Of a stretch of 64,000 nt of DNA, positions 17,712 to 26,291 are shown piece by piece. Source of the DNA: JAGVSR01 sp964589785 (GTDB lineage Bacteria > Pseudomonadota > Alphaproteobacteria > Rhizobiales > Hyphomicrobiaceae); contig CAZPUQ010000007.1 in NCBI GenBank assembly GCA_964589785.1, positions 1-64,000 on the forward strand. The letters run 5' to 3'. A model generated the notes under the pieces. It did not search any database. It was not told where the DNA came from and worked only from the letters and a program-made list of their open reading frames with translations. How positions within the stretch are numbered: the stretch's first letter is position 1; every line of letters begins with the position of its first letter. Position numbers and translations under genes: made by a program.

Positions 17712-17804
17712 GACGCCGACCGGCAGGAGGCGCCACCTGCGCCTCCTGCCACACCTACCGATCCGACGGCCGGACGCTCGCCGGCGAACAGTGGGACGAT
17801 AGCC

Positions 17805-18608
17805 ATGCGAATGCCCGGACGCGTCTACCTCGTGGGTGCCGGCCCCGGCGATCCCGATCTCCTGACGGTGAAAGCGGCCCGGCTGCTGCAGCAGGCCGAT
17901 GCCGTGGTCTACGACCGGCTGGTCTCCAACGAGGTGCTGGCGCTGGCAAATCCGCGGGCGGTCATGCTGCCCGTCGGCAAGGCACCCAAGAAGCATCCGG
18001 TGCCGCAGGAGGAGATCAACGAGATCCTGGTCAAGCTCGCGCTTGCGGGGCTGACGACCGTGCGCCTCAAAGGCGGCGACCCTTTCGTCTTCGGCCGGGG
18101 GTCCGAGGAGGCGCTGGCGCTTCGCGAGGTCGGACTCCCCTGCGAGATCGTGCCGGGCATCACGGCCGCGCAAGGCTGCGCCGCCAGCACCGGCGTGCCC
18201 CTTACCCATCGCGGACTGGCGATGAGCGTGCGCCTGGTGACGGGCCACTGCCGTCACGACGAGCCGTTGGACCTCGACTGGAAGGGGCTCGCCGATCCCC
18301 AGACGACGCTGGTCGTCTACATGGGGGCCGCGAACATCGACGAGATCGCGACACGGCTGATGGCCGAGGGCCTGGCCCCGGCAACGCCCGTTCTCGCGAT
18401 AAACAACGGCACCACGCCGCGCGAGCGCCGGCTTTGCGCCGATCTCGCCACCATCGCGGCGCGGATGCGCGAGACACGTTTCGACGGGCCCATCCTGTTC
18501 TTCATCGGCGACGTGGTGTCTCTGTATGCCGGCGATCCAGTCCATGCGTGTGCGTGCGAGCGCATCGCGCCGTATCCGGGCGGCCTGGAGGCGCGTGTCC
18601 ATGCCTAG
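17805..18608 (+). CDS. nirE: NirE, uroporphyrinogen-III C-methyltransferase
   Basis: 267 residues of the SUMT/CobA family. VYLVGAGPGDPDLLTVKAA, the RLKGGDPFVFGRG loop and GITAAQGCAAS are diagnostic. It uses two SAM to convert uroporphyrinogen III to precorrin-2, the first committed step toward siroheme and heme d1. Position directly after nirS argues for NirE and against general siroheme or cobalamin synthesis. It starts 93 bases after nirS and overlaps nirC by eight bases. Confidence 0.93.
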   Translation: MRMPGRVYLVGAGPGDPDLLTVKAARLLQQADAVVYDRLVSNEVLALANPRAVMLPVGKAPKKHPVPQEEINEILVKLALAGLTTVRLKGGDPFVFGRGSEEALALREVGLPCEIVPGITAAQGCAASTGVPLTHRGLAMSVRLVTGHCRHDEPLDLDWKGLADPQTTLVVYMGAANIDEIATRLMAEGLAPATPVLAINNGTTPRERRLCADLATIAARMRETRFDGPILFFIGDVVSLYAGDPVHACACERIAPYPGGLEARVHA

Positions 18609-18936
18609 TGGCGCCCGGCTTCGGGCCTCGCTGACGGGCTTGATCGTAACGGGTGGCGTACTTGCGGCGCACGCGCTGGCCGAGCCGGCCTCGACCCCGG
18701 AGGCGCTGGAACGCCTCGTGCGGCACGATTGCGGGTCCTGCCACGGCATGACGCTGAAGGGCGGGCTGGGGCCGGATCTGCGGGCCGCGCGACTTGCGGG
18801 CCGCTCGCCCGATGCGCTGGCCCAGATCATTCTCGATGGCGTCCCGGGGACGGCCATGCCGCCGTGGCGCCCGCTGCTGAGCGAGGCCGACGCCTTGTGG
18901 ATCGCCAACTATCTGCTGCAGGAAACGAAGGAATGA
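18601..18936 (+). CDS. nirC: NirC, periplasmic c-type cytochrome
   Basis: A 111-residue monoheme cytochrome c: hydrophobic signal (residues 8-27, ending HALA), heme site CGSCH at 44-48 and a likely axial Met86 in GTAMPPW. The ATG at 18601, inside the end of nirE, gives a normal signal peptide; an in-frame ATG at 18526 would add 25 basic residues. NirC donates electrons to NirS or acts late in heme d1 maturation. The stop overlaps the nirF ATG. Confidence 0.88.
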   Translation: MPSGARLRASLTGLIVTGGVLAAHALAEPASTPEALERLVRHDCGSCHGMTLKGGLGPDLRAARLAGRSPDALAQIILDGVPGTAMPPWRPLLSEADALWIANYLLQETKE

Positions 18937-20126
18937 GGCGGGCCGGCACAGCACTCCTCGCGCTCCTCTCCGGTCTGTGGATCGGGTTGGTGGCGGACGG
19001 CGCGCGCGCCGCGACGCCCGGCCTGCGCGGCACCGGCGACCTCGGCATCGTCATCGAGCGCGCCAGCGGCTCGCTGCTGATCGTCGAGACGTCGCAGCGC
19101 AGCACCCTCGCCCGCGTCGAAGGCCTCGGCGACCTGTCGCACGCCTCCGCAGTCTTCTCGCCCGATGGCCGCTACGCCTACGTCTTCGGACGCGACGGCG
19201 GCCTGACGAAGGTCGATCTCCTGTCGGCCACGATCGCAAACCGGATCCTGCAGGCCGGCAACTCGATCGGCGGCGCGATCTCCGACGACGGCGCGCTCGT
19301 CGCCGTCGCGAACTACGAGCCGGGCGGCGTCAAGGTGTTCGATGCCAAGACCCTGACCGAGGTCGCCAGCATCCCGGCCGCCTGGTCGGGCGGACGGTCC
19401 AAGGTCATCGGCCTGGAGGACGCACCGGGACGACGCTTCGTGTTCTCGCTGTGGGATGCGGGCGAAACATGGATCGCCGACTTTTCCGCCCCCGGCGCCC
19501 CGCAGCTCACCAAATTTGCCGGCATCGGCAAGGAGCCCTACGACGCCCTCATCACGGGCGACGGGCGCTACTACGTGGCGGGCCTGTTCGGCGAGGACGG
19601 CCTGACGGTCCTCGACCTGTGGAAGGCCCCGCTCGCGCCGCGCCGTATCCTGCACGGCTACGGCCGCGGCGAGACGCAGCTTCCGGTCTACAAGATGCCG
19701 CATCTGGAGAGCTGGGCGGTGGCCGGCGAGCGCCTCGTCCTTCCGGCGGTCGGCCGGCATGAATTGCTGTGGGTCGATGGCCGCAGCTTCGAGGAGGTCG
19801 GGCGCACGGCGGTGCATGGCCAGCCGGTGTTCGCCGTGGCACGTCCGGACGGACGCCACGTGTGGGTCAACTTCGCCCACCCCGACAACGACGTGGTCCA
19901 GGTCGTCGACAGCCTGACGGGAGCGGTCATCAAGGAATTGAAGCCGGGACCGGCGGTCCTTCACATGGAGTTCACCCCCCGCGGCAACGAGGTCTGGGTC
20001 TCGGTGCGCGACCGCGATGTGGTCGAGGTCTACGACGCGCGCACATTCGAGAGGACGGCCAGCATTCCGGCGCGCAGCCCGAGCGGGATCTTCTTCACCG
20101 CCCGCGCCCACAAGACGGGGCTCTAG
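18933..20126 (+). CDS. nirF: NirF, heme d1 biosynthesis beta-propeller protein
   Basis: 397 residues; signal peptide with likely cleavage after GARA (about residue 26), then a propeller related to the NirS d1 domain but without a cytochrome c domain. FSPDGRYAYVFGRDGG, VFSLWDAGETW and VYKMPHLESWAV are NirF-like segments. NirF is a periplasmic dehydrogenase-like or d1-intermediate-binding protein acting with NirN. The start is coupled to nirC by an ATGA overlap. Confidence 0.92.
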   Translation: MRRAGTALLALLSGLWIGLVADGARAATPGLRGTGDLGIVIERASGSLLIVETSQRSTLARVEGLGDLSHASAVFSPDGRYAYVFGRDGGLTKVDLLSATIANRILQAGNSIGGAISDDGALVAVANYEPGGVKVFDAKTLTEVASIPAAWSGGRSKVIGLEDAPGRRFVFSLWDAGETWIADFSAPGAPQLTKFAGIGKEPYDALITGDGRYYVAGLFGEDGLTVLDLWKAPLAPRRILHGYGRGETQLPVYKMPHLESWAVAGERLVLPAVGRHELLWVDGRSFEEVGRTAVHGQPVFAVARPDGRHVWVNFAHPDNDVVQVVDSLTGAVIKELKPGPAVLHMEFTPRGNEVWVSVRDRDVVEVYDARTFERTASIPARSPSGIFFTARAHKTGL

Positions 20127-20128
20127 CC

Positions 20129-21139
20129 ATGCAGAACCCCTCGCGCGACAGCGTCCGCAGGCGTCTTCTGGAGGACTGGCAAAGGGCCTTTCCGCTCGTT
20201 CCACGGCCGTTCGCCGTCATCGCGGACACGCTCGGCCTCGACGAGACCGATGTGATCGAGCGCCTGCAGAGCCTTCTGGCCGAGGGCGCGATCGGACGGG
20301 TCGGCGGCGTGGTGCGGCCCAATACCCTCGGCGCGAGCACGCTGGCGGCGATGGCTGTGCCGGAGCTCCAGGTCGGCGCGGTTGCGGCTCTGGTCGGCGC
20401 CGAGGCCGGCGTCAATCACGTCTATCTGCGCGAGAACGACTGGAACCTCTGGTTCGTCGTCACGGGTCCCGACCGCACCTACGTCGACGCGACGCTGCAC
20501 CGTCTCGAGCAGCGCACCGGCCTCAGGGTCCTCGATCTGCGGCTCGAGAGGCCCTACCGCCTCGATCTCGGCTTCCCGCTCGACGGACGTCCGGCACCGA
20601 AAGACGACCGGTCCGGCGCCGATCCGATGCCCGGCTGCACCGATTTCGTCCCCGAGCCCGGAGACCGCGAGATCGTCCAGGCTCTGACCGACGGTCTGCC
20701 GCTCGTGCCGCGGCCCTTCACGTCCATGGCCACGGCCCTCGGTCGAAGCGAAGGTGCGGTCATCGCGCGGCTCGAAGCCCTGACCGCGGCGGGGATCGTT
20801 CCCCGGATCGGCGTGATCGTGCGTCATCGCGCGATCGGCTGGCGCGCCAACGCCATGGTCGTGTGGGACGTTCCCATGTCCGAGGCCGATCGCGCCGGCG
20901 CGCTCCTTGCGGGCGCTCCTGGCATCAATCTGTGCTACCGGCGGCGGCGCTACGCGCGCGAATGGCCCTACAATCTTTATTGCATGGTGCACGCGAAGAC
21001 GCGCGAGGAGGCGCTGGCGACACTCGCTGATGCGCAACGGCTGGCGGGACTCGACGCCTATCCCCGCCAGATCCTGTTCTCGTCGCGGTGCTATAAGCAG
21101 ACGGGCGCCATGCTGGCGCGTCCGAGGGAGGCGGCATGA
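20129..21139 (+). CDS. nirDL: NirDL, fused siroheme decarboxylase subunits
   Basis: 336 residues made of two homologous Lrp/AsnC-like halves: residues about 1-150 (NirD-like, FPLVPRPFAVIADTLG) and 185-330 (NirL-like, LPLVPRPFTSMATALG). The second half holds RRYAREWPYNLYCMVH, the segment bearing active-site histidine and arginines of siroheme decarboxylase. It removes acetate side chains of siroheme to give 12,18-didecarboxysiroheme in the cytoplasm. The fusion occurs in Paracoccus-type clusters; here NirG and NirH remain separate. Two bases separate it from nirF. Confidence 0.92.
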   Translation: MQNPSRDSVRRRLLEDWQRAFPLVPRPFAVIADTLGLDETDVIERLQSLLAEGAIGRVGGVVRPNTLGASTLAAMAVPELQVGAVAALVGAEAGVNHVYLRENDWNLWFVVTGPDRTYVDATLHRLEQRTGLRVLDLRLERPYRLDLGFPLDGRPAPKDDRSGADPMPGCTDFVPEPGDREIVQALTDGLPLVPRPFTSMATALGRSEGAVIARLEALTAAGIVPRIGVIVRHRAIGWRANAMVVWDVPMSEADRAGALLAGAPGINLCYRRRRYAREWPYNLYCMVHAKTREEALATLADAQRLAGLDAYPRQILFSSRCYKQTGAMLARPREAA

Positions 21140-21615
21140 TGACCAACCGGGCCACCGACCGTCCCACCGATCTCGACGCGCTCGACCGCGCGATCATCAA
21201 CCGCCTTCAAGACGGCTTTCCACTCGACCCCAATCCGTTCGACATCGTCGCCGCCGTGCTTGGCTGCTCCGCGCCCGCCCTGATCCATCGCCTGCAGCGG
21301 CTCATCGCGACGGGGGTCGCGACGCGCTTCGGCCCGTTCTTTGCCGCCGAGGCGATGGGCGGAGCCTTCTGCCTGTGCGCGATGTCGGTTCCGGCGGAGC
21401 GCTTCGACGACGTCGCGCGGATCGTCAACGCGTGGAGCGAGGTCGCGCACAACTACGAGCGCGACCACGCCCTCAATATGTGGTTCGTCCTCGCCACCGA
21501 GACGCCCGGGGAGATTGCGAGCGTGGCCGACCGCATCGAGGAGGAGACGGGTCTTCAAGTGCTGCGCTTCCCGAAGGAGGAGGAGTACTTCATCGGCTTC
21601 AGGGTGACGGCATGA
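21136..21615 (+). CDS. nirG: NirG, siroheme decarboxylase subunit
   Basis: 159 residues of the Lrp/AsnC-like siroheme decarboxylase family: LDRAIINRLQDGFPLDPNPF at the start and HNYERDHALNMWFVLAT in the core. It resembles the D-type half of NirDL in lacking the REWPYNL segment. NirG pairs with NirH or joins the NirDLGH complex. Its ATG overlaps the nirDL stop; a second ATG three bases on is an equal alternative. Despite its DNA-binding fold it is not expected to be a regulator. Confidence 0.9.
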   Translation: MMTNRATDRPTDLDALDRAIINRLQDGFPLDPNPFDIVAAVLGCSAPALIHRLQRLIATGVATRFGPFFAAEAMGGAFCLCAMSVPAERFDDVARIVNAWSEVAHNYERDHALNMWFVLATETPGEIASVADRIEEETGLQVLRFPKEEEYFIGFRVTA

Positions 21616-22103
21616 CGGTTCTCGACCCCATCGATCGCGAGCTGATCGCCGCGACGGAAGCGGGCCTTCCGGTCGCCAGCCGGCCCTATGCGCGGATTGC
21701 GGAGGCGATAGGTCTCTCGGAGGACGAGGTCCTGGCGCGACTGGCCGCGCTGAAGGCGCGCGGCATCATGCGGCGCATCGCGCTTGCGCCCAACCACTAC
21801 ACGCTCGGATTGACGGCCAACGGCATGACGGTGTGGGACGTGGATGATGCGCGGGTCTCCGAGCTCGGACGCCGGGTCGGCGCGCTCGACTTCGTTACGC
21901 ACTGCTATCGCCGGCTCCGGGCGCTGCCGGTCTGGCCCTACAACCTCTTCGCCATGGTCCACGGCACCGACCGGGACGAGGTGGAGCTGAAACGCGCGAG
22001 CATCGCCGCGCTGCTCGGTCCCGCGTGCCGTGCCTCGGATGTGCTCTATTCCAAGCGAATCCTTAAGAAGACGGGCCTGCGCCTGTCTCGCAACGGAGGG
22101 TGA
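21612..22103 (+). CDS. nirH: NirH, siroheme decarboxylase subunit
   Basis: 163 residues, L-type member of the family: LPVASRPYARIAEAIGL, then YRRLRALPVWPYNLFAMVHG, the segment aligned with the catalytic region of the second half of NirDL. Works with NirG. The ATG lies in the nirG stop (ATGA), and its own stop overlaps the first candidate start of nirJ. Confidence 0.9.
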   Translation: MTVLDPIDRELIAATEAGLPVASRPYARIAEAIGLSEDEVLARLAALKARGIMRRIALAPNHYTLGLTANGMTVWDVDDARVSELGRRVGALDFVTHCYRRLRALPVWPYNLFAMVHGTDRDEVELKRASIAALLGPACRASDVLYSKRILKKTGLRLSRNGG

Positions 22104-22108
22104 CGCCC

Positions 22109-23332
22109 GTGTTCCGCCTCTCCCACTACATGAGTGAGCTCGTTGCACCGACGCCGGTGCGCCGCCGGTCGGGTCCCGTCCGTCCGGTTGTCATCTGGAA
22201 CCTGACGCGGCGCTGCAACCTGAAGTGCCGCCACTGCTACGCCGTCGCGGCGGATCAGCATTTTCCCGGAGAGCTGACGAGCAGCGAGGCCTTCGCCGTC
22301 CTCGACGATCTCGTGGCCTACCGCATCCCGGCCCTCATCCTGTCCGGCGGCGAACCGCTCTCGCGGCCCGATACGCTCGACATCGCGCGCCGCGCGAAGG
22401 CCTGCGGCCTCTATACCGCGCTGTCGACGAACGGCACGCCGATCGCCGGGGCCGTCGCCGACGAGATCGCCGAGATCGGCTTCGACTACGTCGGCATCAG
22501 CCTCGACGGCATCGGCGCGACCAACGACTGGTTCCGTGGCAAAAGCGGAGCCTTCGCGGCCGCGCTGGCGGGCGTGCAGGCGTGCAAGGCGCGCGGCATC
22601 AAGGTCGGCCTGCGCTTCACCATGACGAGCGACAACGCCGCGCAACTGCCCGACCTGCTCGCGCTTGCCGAGGCGGAAGGCGTCGAGAAGTTCTATCTCT
22701 CGCACCTCGTCTACGCGGGCCGGGGCAACAAGCATCGTTGCGACGATACGGACTGGTCGGCAACGCGCGGCGCGATGGATCTCCTCATCGAACGGGCTTG
22801 GCGCGGCGTCTCCGGGGGGCCTCCCCTCGACATCGTGACCGGCAACAACGACGCGGACGCGGTCTATTTCCTCAACTGGGCCACGCAGCGGTTCCCGGCC
22901 GAGCGGGTGGAGCACGTGCGCCGTCACCTCGAAGCGTGGGGCGGCAACGCGTCCGGCGTCGGGGTGGCCAACATCGACACGCAGGGCGTTGTCCATCCCG
23001 ACACGTACTGGTCGGGCTACAACATCGACAGTGTCCGCAAGCGGCCGTTCAGCGAGATCTGGGAGGACCTTTCCGATCCCATGCTGGCGGGACTGCGGAT
23101 GAAGCCGCGGCCGCTCAAGGGGCGGTGCGGAGCCTGCGCGTACAAATCCATCTGCGGCGGCAACACGCGGATCCGCGCGCTGCAACTGACGGGCGATCCC
23201 TGGGAGGCGGACCCCGCCTGCTATCTCGGCGATTCCGAGATCGGCCTTGGCGAGGACTCCGATGTGGCCGCGCGCGCGCAGGTGACGCCGTTCAGAGGCC
23301 TGAGACATGATCCTGCGCATCGCTATCTGTAG
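22109..23332 (+). CDS. nirJ: NirJ, radical SAM enzyme of heme d1 synthesis
   Basis: 407 residues. The radical SAM cluster motif CNLKCRHC is at residues 36-43; a SPASM-like C-terminal set (CGACAYKSICGG ... ADPAC) would hold a second cluster. NirJ replaces the propionates at C3 and C8 of didecarboxysiroheme on the way to d1. The GTG at 22109 is preferred because GGAGG lies nine bases upstream and gives the family start MFRLSHYM; the GTG at 22100 sits directly on that site. It overlaps nirN by 26 bases. Confidence 0.93.
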   Translation: MFRLSHYMSELVAPTPVRRRSGPVRPVVIWNLTRRCNLKCRHCYAVAADQHFPGELTSSEAFAVLDDLVAYRIPALILSGGEPLSRPDTLDIARRAKACGLYTALSTNGTPIAGAVADEIAEIGFDYVGISLDGIGATNDWFRGKSGAFAAALAGVQACKARGIKVGLRFTMTSDNAAQLPDLLALAEAEGVEKFYLSHLVYAGRGNKHRCDDTDWSATRGAMDLLIERAWRGVSGGPPLDIVTGNNDADAVYFLNWATQRFPAERVEHVRRHLEAWGGNASGVGVANIDTQGVVHPDTYWSGYNIDSVRKRPFSEIWEDLSDPMLAGLRMKPRPLKGRCGACAYKSICGGNTRIRALQLTGDPWEADPACYLGDSEIGLGEDSDVAARAQVTPFRGLRHDPAHRYL

Positions 23333-24860
23333 CATTCTGTGGCTCACCACGACGCTCGCGCACGCGCAGTCCGATGCTCCGCAGCTCTACGCCGAGCACT
23401 GCGCGGCCTGCCACGGCGCCGGCCGGCTTGGCGGCACGGGTCCGGCGCTCATTCCCGAGACGCTGGCGCGGACGCGGGGTCCGGCGCTTGCCAAGGTGAT
23501 CGCGGAGGGACGCGCCGCGACGCAGATGCCGGGGTTCGCCGATCGTCTTGCGGCGGCCGACATCGCCGCGCTCGCCGAGTTCCTGAATACGCCGCTGAAG
23601 ACGGTGCCCACATGGACGGCGGCGGATATCGCCGCAAGCCGCCAGCTCGTCGCCGGCTATGCGGCGCCTGCCGCGCCGGTTCACAAATCCGATCCGCTCA
23701 ATCTCTTTCTCGTCGTCGAGACGGGCGATCATCATGTGTCGGTCCTGGACGGCGACACGTTCGAGCGCCTCGACCGTTTCGCGACGCCCTATGCCGTCCA
23801 TGGCGGTCCGAAGTTCTCTCCCGACGGCCGTTTCGCCTTCATCATGTCGCGCGACGGCTGGGTGCAGAAGTACGACCTGTGGGCCCTGAAGGAGGTCGGC
23901 CGCGTCCGCGCGGGCCTCAACTCCCGCAACATCGCCATGTCGAAGGATGGGCAGTGGCTCGCCGTCGCCAACTACCTGCCGCATACGCTGACCCTTCTCT
24001 CGGCTGCGGATCTGACGGTTGCGCGCATTCTCGAGGTCGCCGACCGGAACGGGAAATCGTCGCGCGTCTCGGCGGTCTATCAGGCGCCGACCCGCAACAG
24101 CTTCGTTCTGGCGCTGAAGGACGTGCCGGAGATCTGGGAGGTGTCGACCGATCCGAAGGCCGGGCCGGTCTTCGAGGGGTATGTGCACAGTCACGAGCAG
24201 GGCATGGTCGAAGCGCTGCCGGTGTCCGAGGGCCTGTTTGCCCGCCGCCGGATCGCGGTGACGCAGCCGCTCGACGACTTCTTTTTCGATCCCGACTACA
24301 AGAACCTTATCGGCGCCTCGCGCGACGGTGATCGCGGAGTCGTCGTGAACCTCATCGTGGGGCGGGAGATCGCGGAGCTGCCGCTTCCGGGAATGCCGCA
24401 CCTGGGCTCCGGCATCAGTTGGATGCGCGACGGCCGCCGCGTGATGGCGACGCCGCACCTCAAGGAACCGAGGCTCAGCATCATCGACGTCAAGGACTGG
24501 TCGATCGTCAAGACGATCGATACGGAGGGCCCCGGCTTCTTCCTGCGCTCGCACGAGACGACGCCCTATGTCTGGGCGGACGTCTTCTTCGGTCCGACCA
24601 AGAATGCGATGCACATCATCGACAAGGAGACGCTGGCGATCGTCAAGACGCTGCGCCCGGCTCCCGGCGCGACGGTCGCCCACACCGAGTTCGACCGTCA
24701 CGGCCGCTATGCGCTCGTCTCCGTCTGGGAGGATGACGGGGCGGTGATCGTCTACGACGCGCAGACTCTCGAGGAGGTGCGCCGGATTCCCATGCGCAAG
24801 CCGTCCGGCAAATACAACGTCTTCAACAAGATCACCTTCTCGGAGGGCACGAGCCACTGA
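23307..24860 (+). CDS. nirN: NirN, dihydro-heme d1 dehydrogenase (NirS paralogue)
   Basis: 517 residues; signal peptide with cleavage after residue 20 (LAHA), cytochrome c domain with CAACH at 32-36, then a d1-type propeller (TPYAVHGGPKFSPDGRFAFI, HTEFDRHGRYALVSVWEDD). Same layout as NirS but shorter and lacking its SSHYRPEF segment. NirN oxidises the last d1 precursor in the periplasm and hands d1 to NirS. It is the last gene of the nir operon and overlaps nirJ. Confidence 0.92.
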   Translation: MILRIAICSILWLTTTLAHAQSDAPQLYAEHCAACHGAGRLGGTGPALIPETLARTRGPALAKVIAEGRAATQMPGFADRLAAADIAALAEFLNTPLKTVPTWTAADIAASRQLVAGYAAPAAPVHKSDPLNLFLVVETGDHHVSVLDGDTFERLDRFATPYAVHGGPKFSPDGRFAFIMSRDGWVQKYDLWALKEVGRVRAGLNSRNIAMSKDGQWLAVANYLPHTLTLLSAADLTVARILEVADRNGKSSRVSAVYQAPTRNSFVLALKDVPEIWEVSTDPKAGPVFEGYVHSHEQGMVEALPVSEGLFARRRIAVTQPLDDFFFDPDYKNLIGASRDGDRGVVVNLIVGREIAELPLPGMPHLGSGISWMRDGRRVMATPHLKEPRLSIIDVKDWSIVKTIDTEGPGFFLRSHETTPYVWADVFFGPTKNAMHIIDKETLAIVKTLRPAPGATVAHTEFDRHGRYALVSVWEDDGAVIVYDAQTLEEVRRIPMRKPSGKYNVFNKITFSEGTSH

Positions 24861-24906
24861 GCCGGCCCCTCTAGTCGGTGACGTCATCACGGCAGAACGG
24901 CGACTC

Positions 24907-25302
24907 TCACACACCCTCTTCGGGACCATGCGGGCGGGTCAGAACGAACGCGGCAACGATGATGAGCACGACCGCCTGAATCGTCAGCACAACATTGGAG
25001 ACGCCCGCGGCGAGGCTCAGCACGAGCGTGGCCGCCATCAGGACGATCGCCGTTGCCTTCGCCCGCTGCCGGATGGCGCCGTGCGTGTTCCAGTCGTGGA
25101 TGGGCGGCCCCAGTCGCGGATGGGTGACGAGCCAGTCATGCAGGCGCGGCGAGGAGCGGGCGAACGAAAAGGCGGCGACGAGAAGGAACGGCGTCGTCGG
25201 CACGAGCGGCAGCACGATCCCCGCGAGGCCGCACGCCAGCGCCATCAGTCCCGTCGTCAGCCATAGCATCCGGCCGGGCATCCTCGGCCTCGTCTCGATC
25301 AC
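24907..25302 (-). CDS. YbaN-like DUF454 inner-membrane protein
   Basis: 131 residues with four hydrophobic helices. LWLTTGLMALACGLAGIVLP, then PLVPTTPFLLVAAFSFARSS and a WNTHGAIRQRAK loop are hallmark DUF454/YbaN sequence. Function unknown; family members recur next to nnrU/nnrS and other NO-related genes. It lies 12 bases after nnrU on the same strand and faces nirN with a 46-base gap that shows no clear terminator. Confidence 0.87.
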   Translation of the reverse strand: MIETRPRMPGRMLWLTTGLMALACGLAGIVLPLVPTTPFLLVAAFSFARSSPRLHDWLVTHPRLGPPIHDWNTHGAIRQRAKATAIVLMAATLVLSLAAGVSNVVLTIQAVVLIIVAAFVLTRPHGPEEGV

Positions 25303-25314
25303 ACGTCGTCTCGA

Positions 25315-26031
25315 TTAATAGGAGCCGGCCGCAACGGGCACGCCGATCACCGGCTCATGCAGCATCAACAGGCTCACATATAGGATAAATGCGGCCAGGA
25401 CGCGAACCGCGACGTCGGCGGATGGTCGCAGGCTTTGCGGCCGCCAGCGTCCGGACAGGAGCGCGCCGAACGGAAGCACGGAGGTCCGCCGGGAGAGCCG
25501 TTGCCACTCGGCCTCCCCCATCCGATGCCTCAGGCGCCGGTCGATGGCGGACATTCCCAGGAGGGCAAAACTCGCAAACCCGCCGAACACCAGCACATGG
25601 GACAGATCGCCGTTCGCAACCGTGTGAGACAGGGCCCAGAGCACGAGCGCCCACAGCAGCGGGTGCCGCGTCACGCCGACGAGTCCCGGCCGGTCCGGAT
25701 CGAACCGCTCTGGCGATCCGCCGCCGAAGCTCAGCGGATTGGGAACGCCGACCGACAGGGCGATCAGCAGGCAGGCCGCTAGCATGGCGACGTGCGGGAC
25801 GCGCAGGTGCCAGGACTCGGCCGGCCACAGCTCGACGTAGGGCGCACGGCCGGCGGCTGCAATCAGCAGGGCGAGCGCCAGGATGGAGACGAGCGAAAAG
25901 CCGAGGAGATAGCCGCGTTCGCCGAGCCAGCCGACGAGGCGGCGGCGCACGGCGGGCTGCACAGGCACGCTGTGCGACGCCAGGAAGAGGGCGAACGCCA
26001 GCGCCAGTTCCATCCAGCCGGACGGCGTCAT
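25315..26031 (-). CDS. nnrU: NnrU, multi-helix membrane protein of nitrogen oxide metabolism
   Basis: 238 residues from the ATG at 26031 (MTPSGWMELALAFALF). Six or so transmembrane segments; LASHSVPVQPAVRRRLVGWL and GVTRHPLLWALVLWALSHT are characteristic of the NnrU family, related to isoprenylcysteine methyltransferase-like membrane proteins. nnrU is needed for denitrification in Rhodobacter but its reaction is undefined. An upstream ATG at 26196 would add a hydrophilic tail that crosses the intergenic palindrome and is unlikely. Confidence 0.87.
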   Translation of the reverse strand: MTPSGWMELALAFALFLASHSVPVQPAVRRRLVGWLGERGYLLGFSLVSILALALLIAAAGRAPYVELWPAESWHLRVPHVAMLAACLLIALSVGVPNPLSFGGGSPERFDPDRPGLVGVTRHPLLWALVLWALSHTVANGDLSHVLVFGGFASFALLGMSAIDRRLRHRMGEAEWQRLSRRTSVLPFGALLSGRWRPQSLRPSADVAVRVLAAFILYVSLLMLHEPVIGVPVAAGSY

Positions 26032-26128
26032 GCTGCATCCCGGAACCGGCCGGCGGTGCTGGACCTCCGGCCGAGGTGAAAGAGCGTCGAGGATGTCGAG
26101 CGCATGCGGAATCCGAAGCGATGGGACA

Positions 26129-26156
26129 ATAATAGGCATTGCCGATGCCTTATTAT
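26129..26156. promoter_or_regulatory. Palindrome between divergent nnrU and nnrS
   Basis: ATAATAGGCAT (26129-26139), five bases TGCCG, then ATGCCTTATTAT (26145-26156). The arms are complementary except for one extra base in the right arm. AT-rich ends in very GC-rich DNA and the central position between two divergent NO-related genes suggest an operator. It does not match the TTGAC-N4-GTCAA boxes found elsewhere in the island. Confidence 0.6.
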
Positions 26157-26291
26157 GGAGGGAAAAAGCGCGAGGGGAAATGCGTGATTGTCTCACCCGC
26201 GGCGTGCCTGTGTTCGAGCGGCGCCGATCGCACGGCGTTGTGCGCGCGTCCCGGCCACGGGACGGCTCAGGGGACGTCCCAGGAGATGCTG

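Noticed and set aside
20129..22103. Lrp/AsnC transcription regulators
   Set aside because: The three proteins share the Lrp-like fold but lie in the heme d1 operon and carry the REWPYNL/PVWPYNL siroheme decarboxylase segments in NirDL and NirH.
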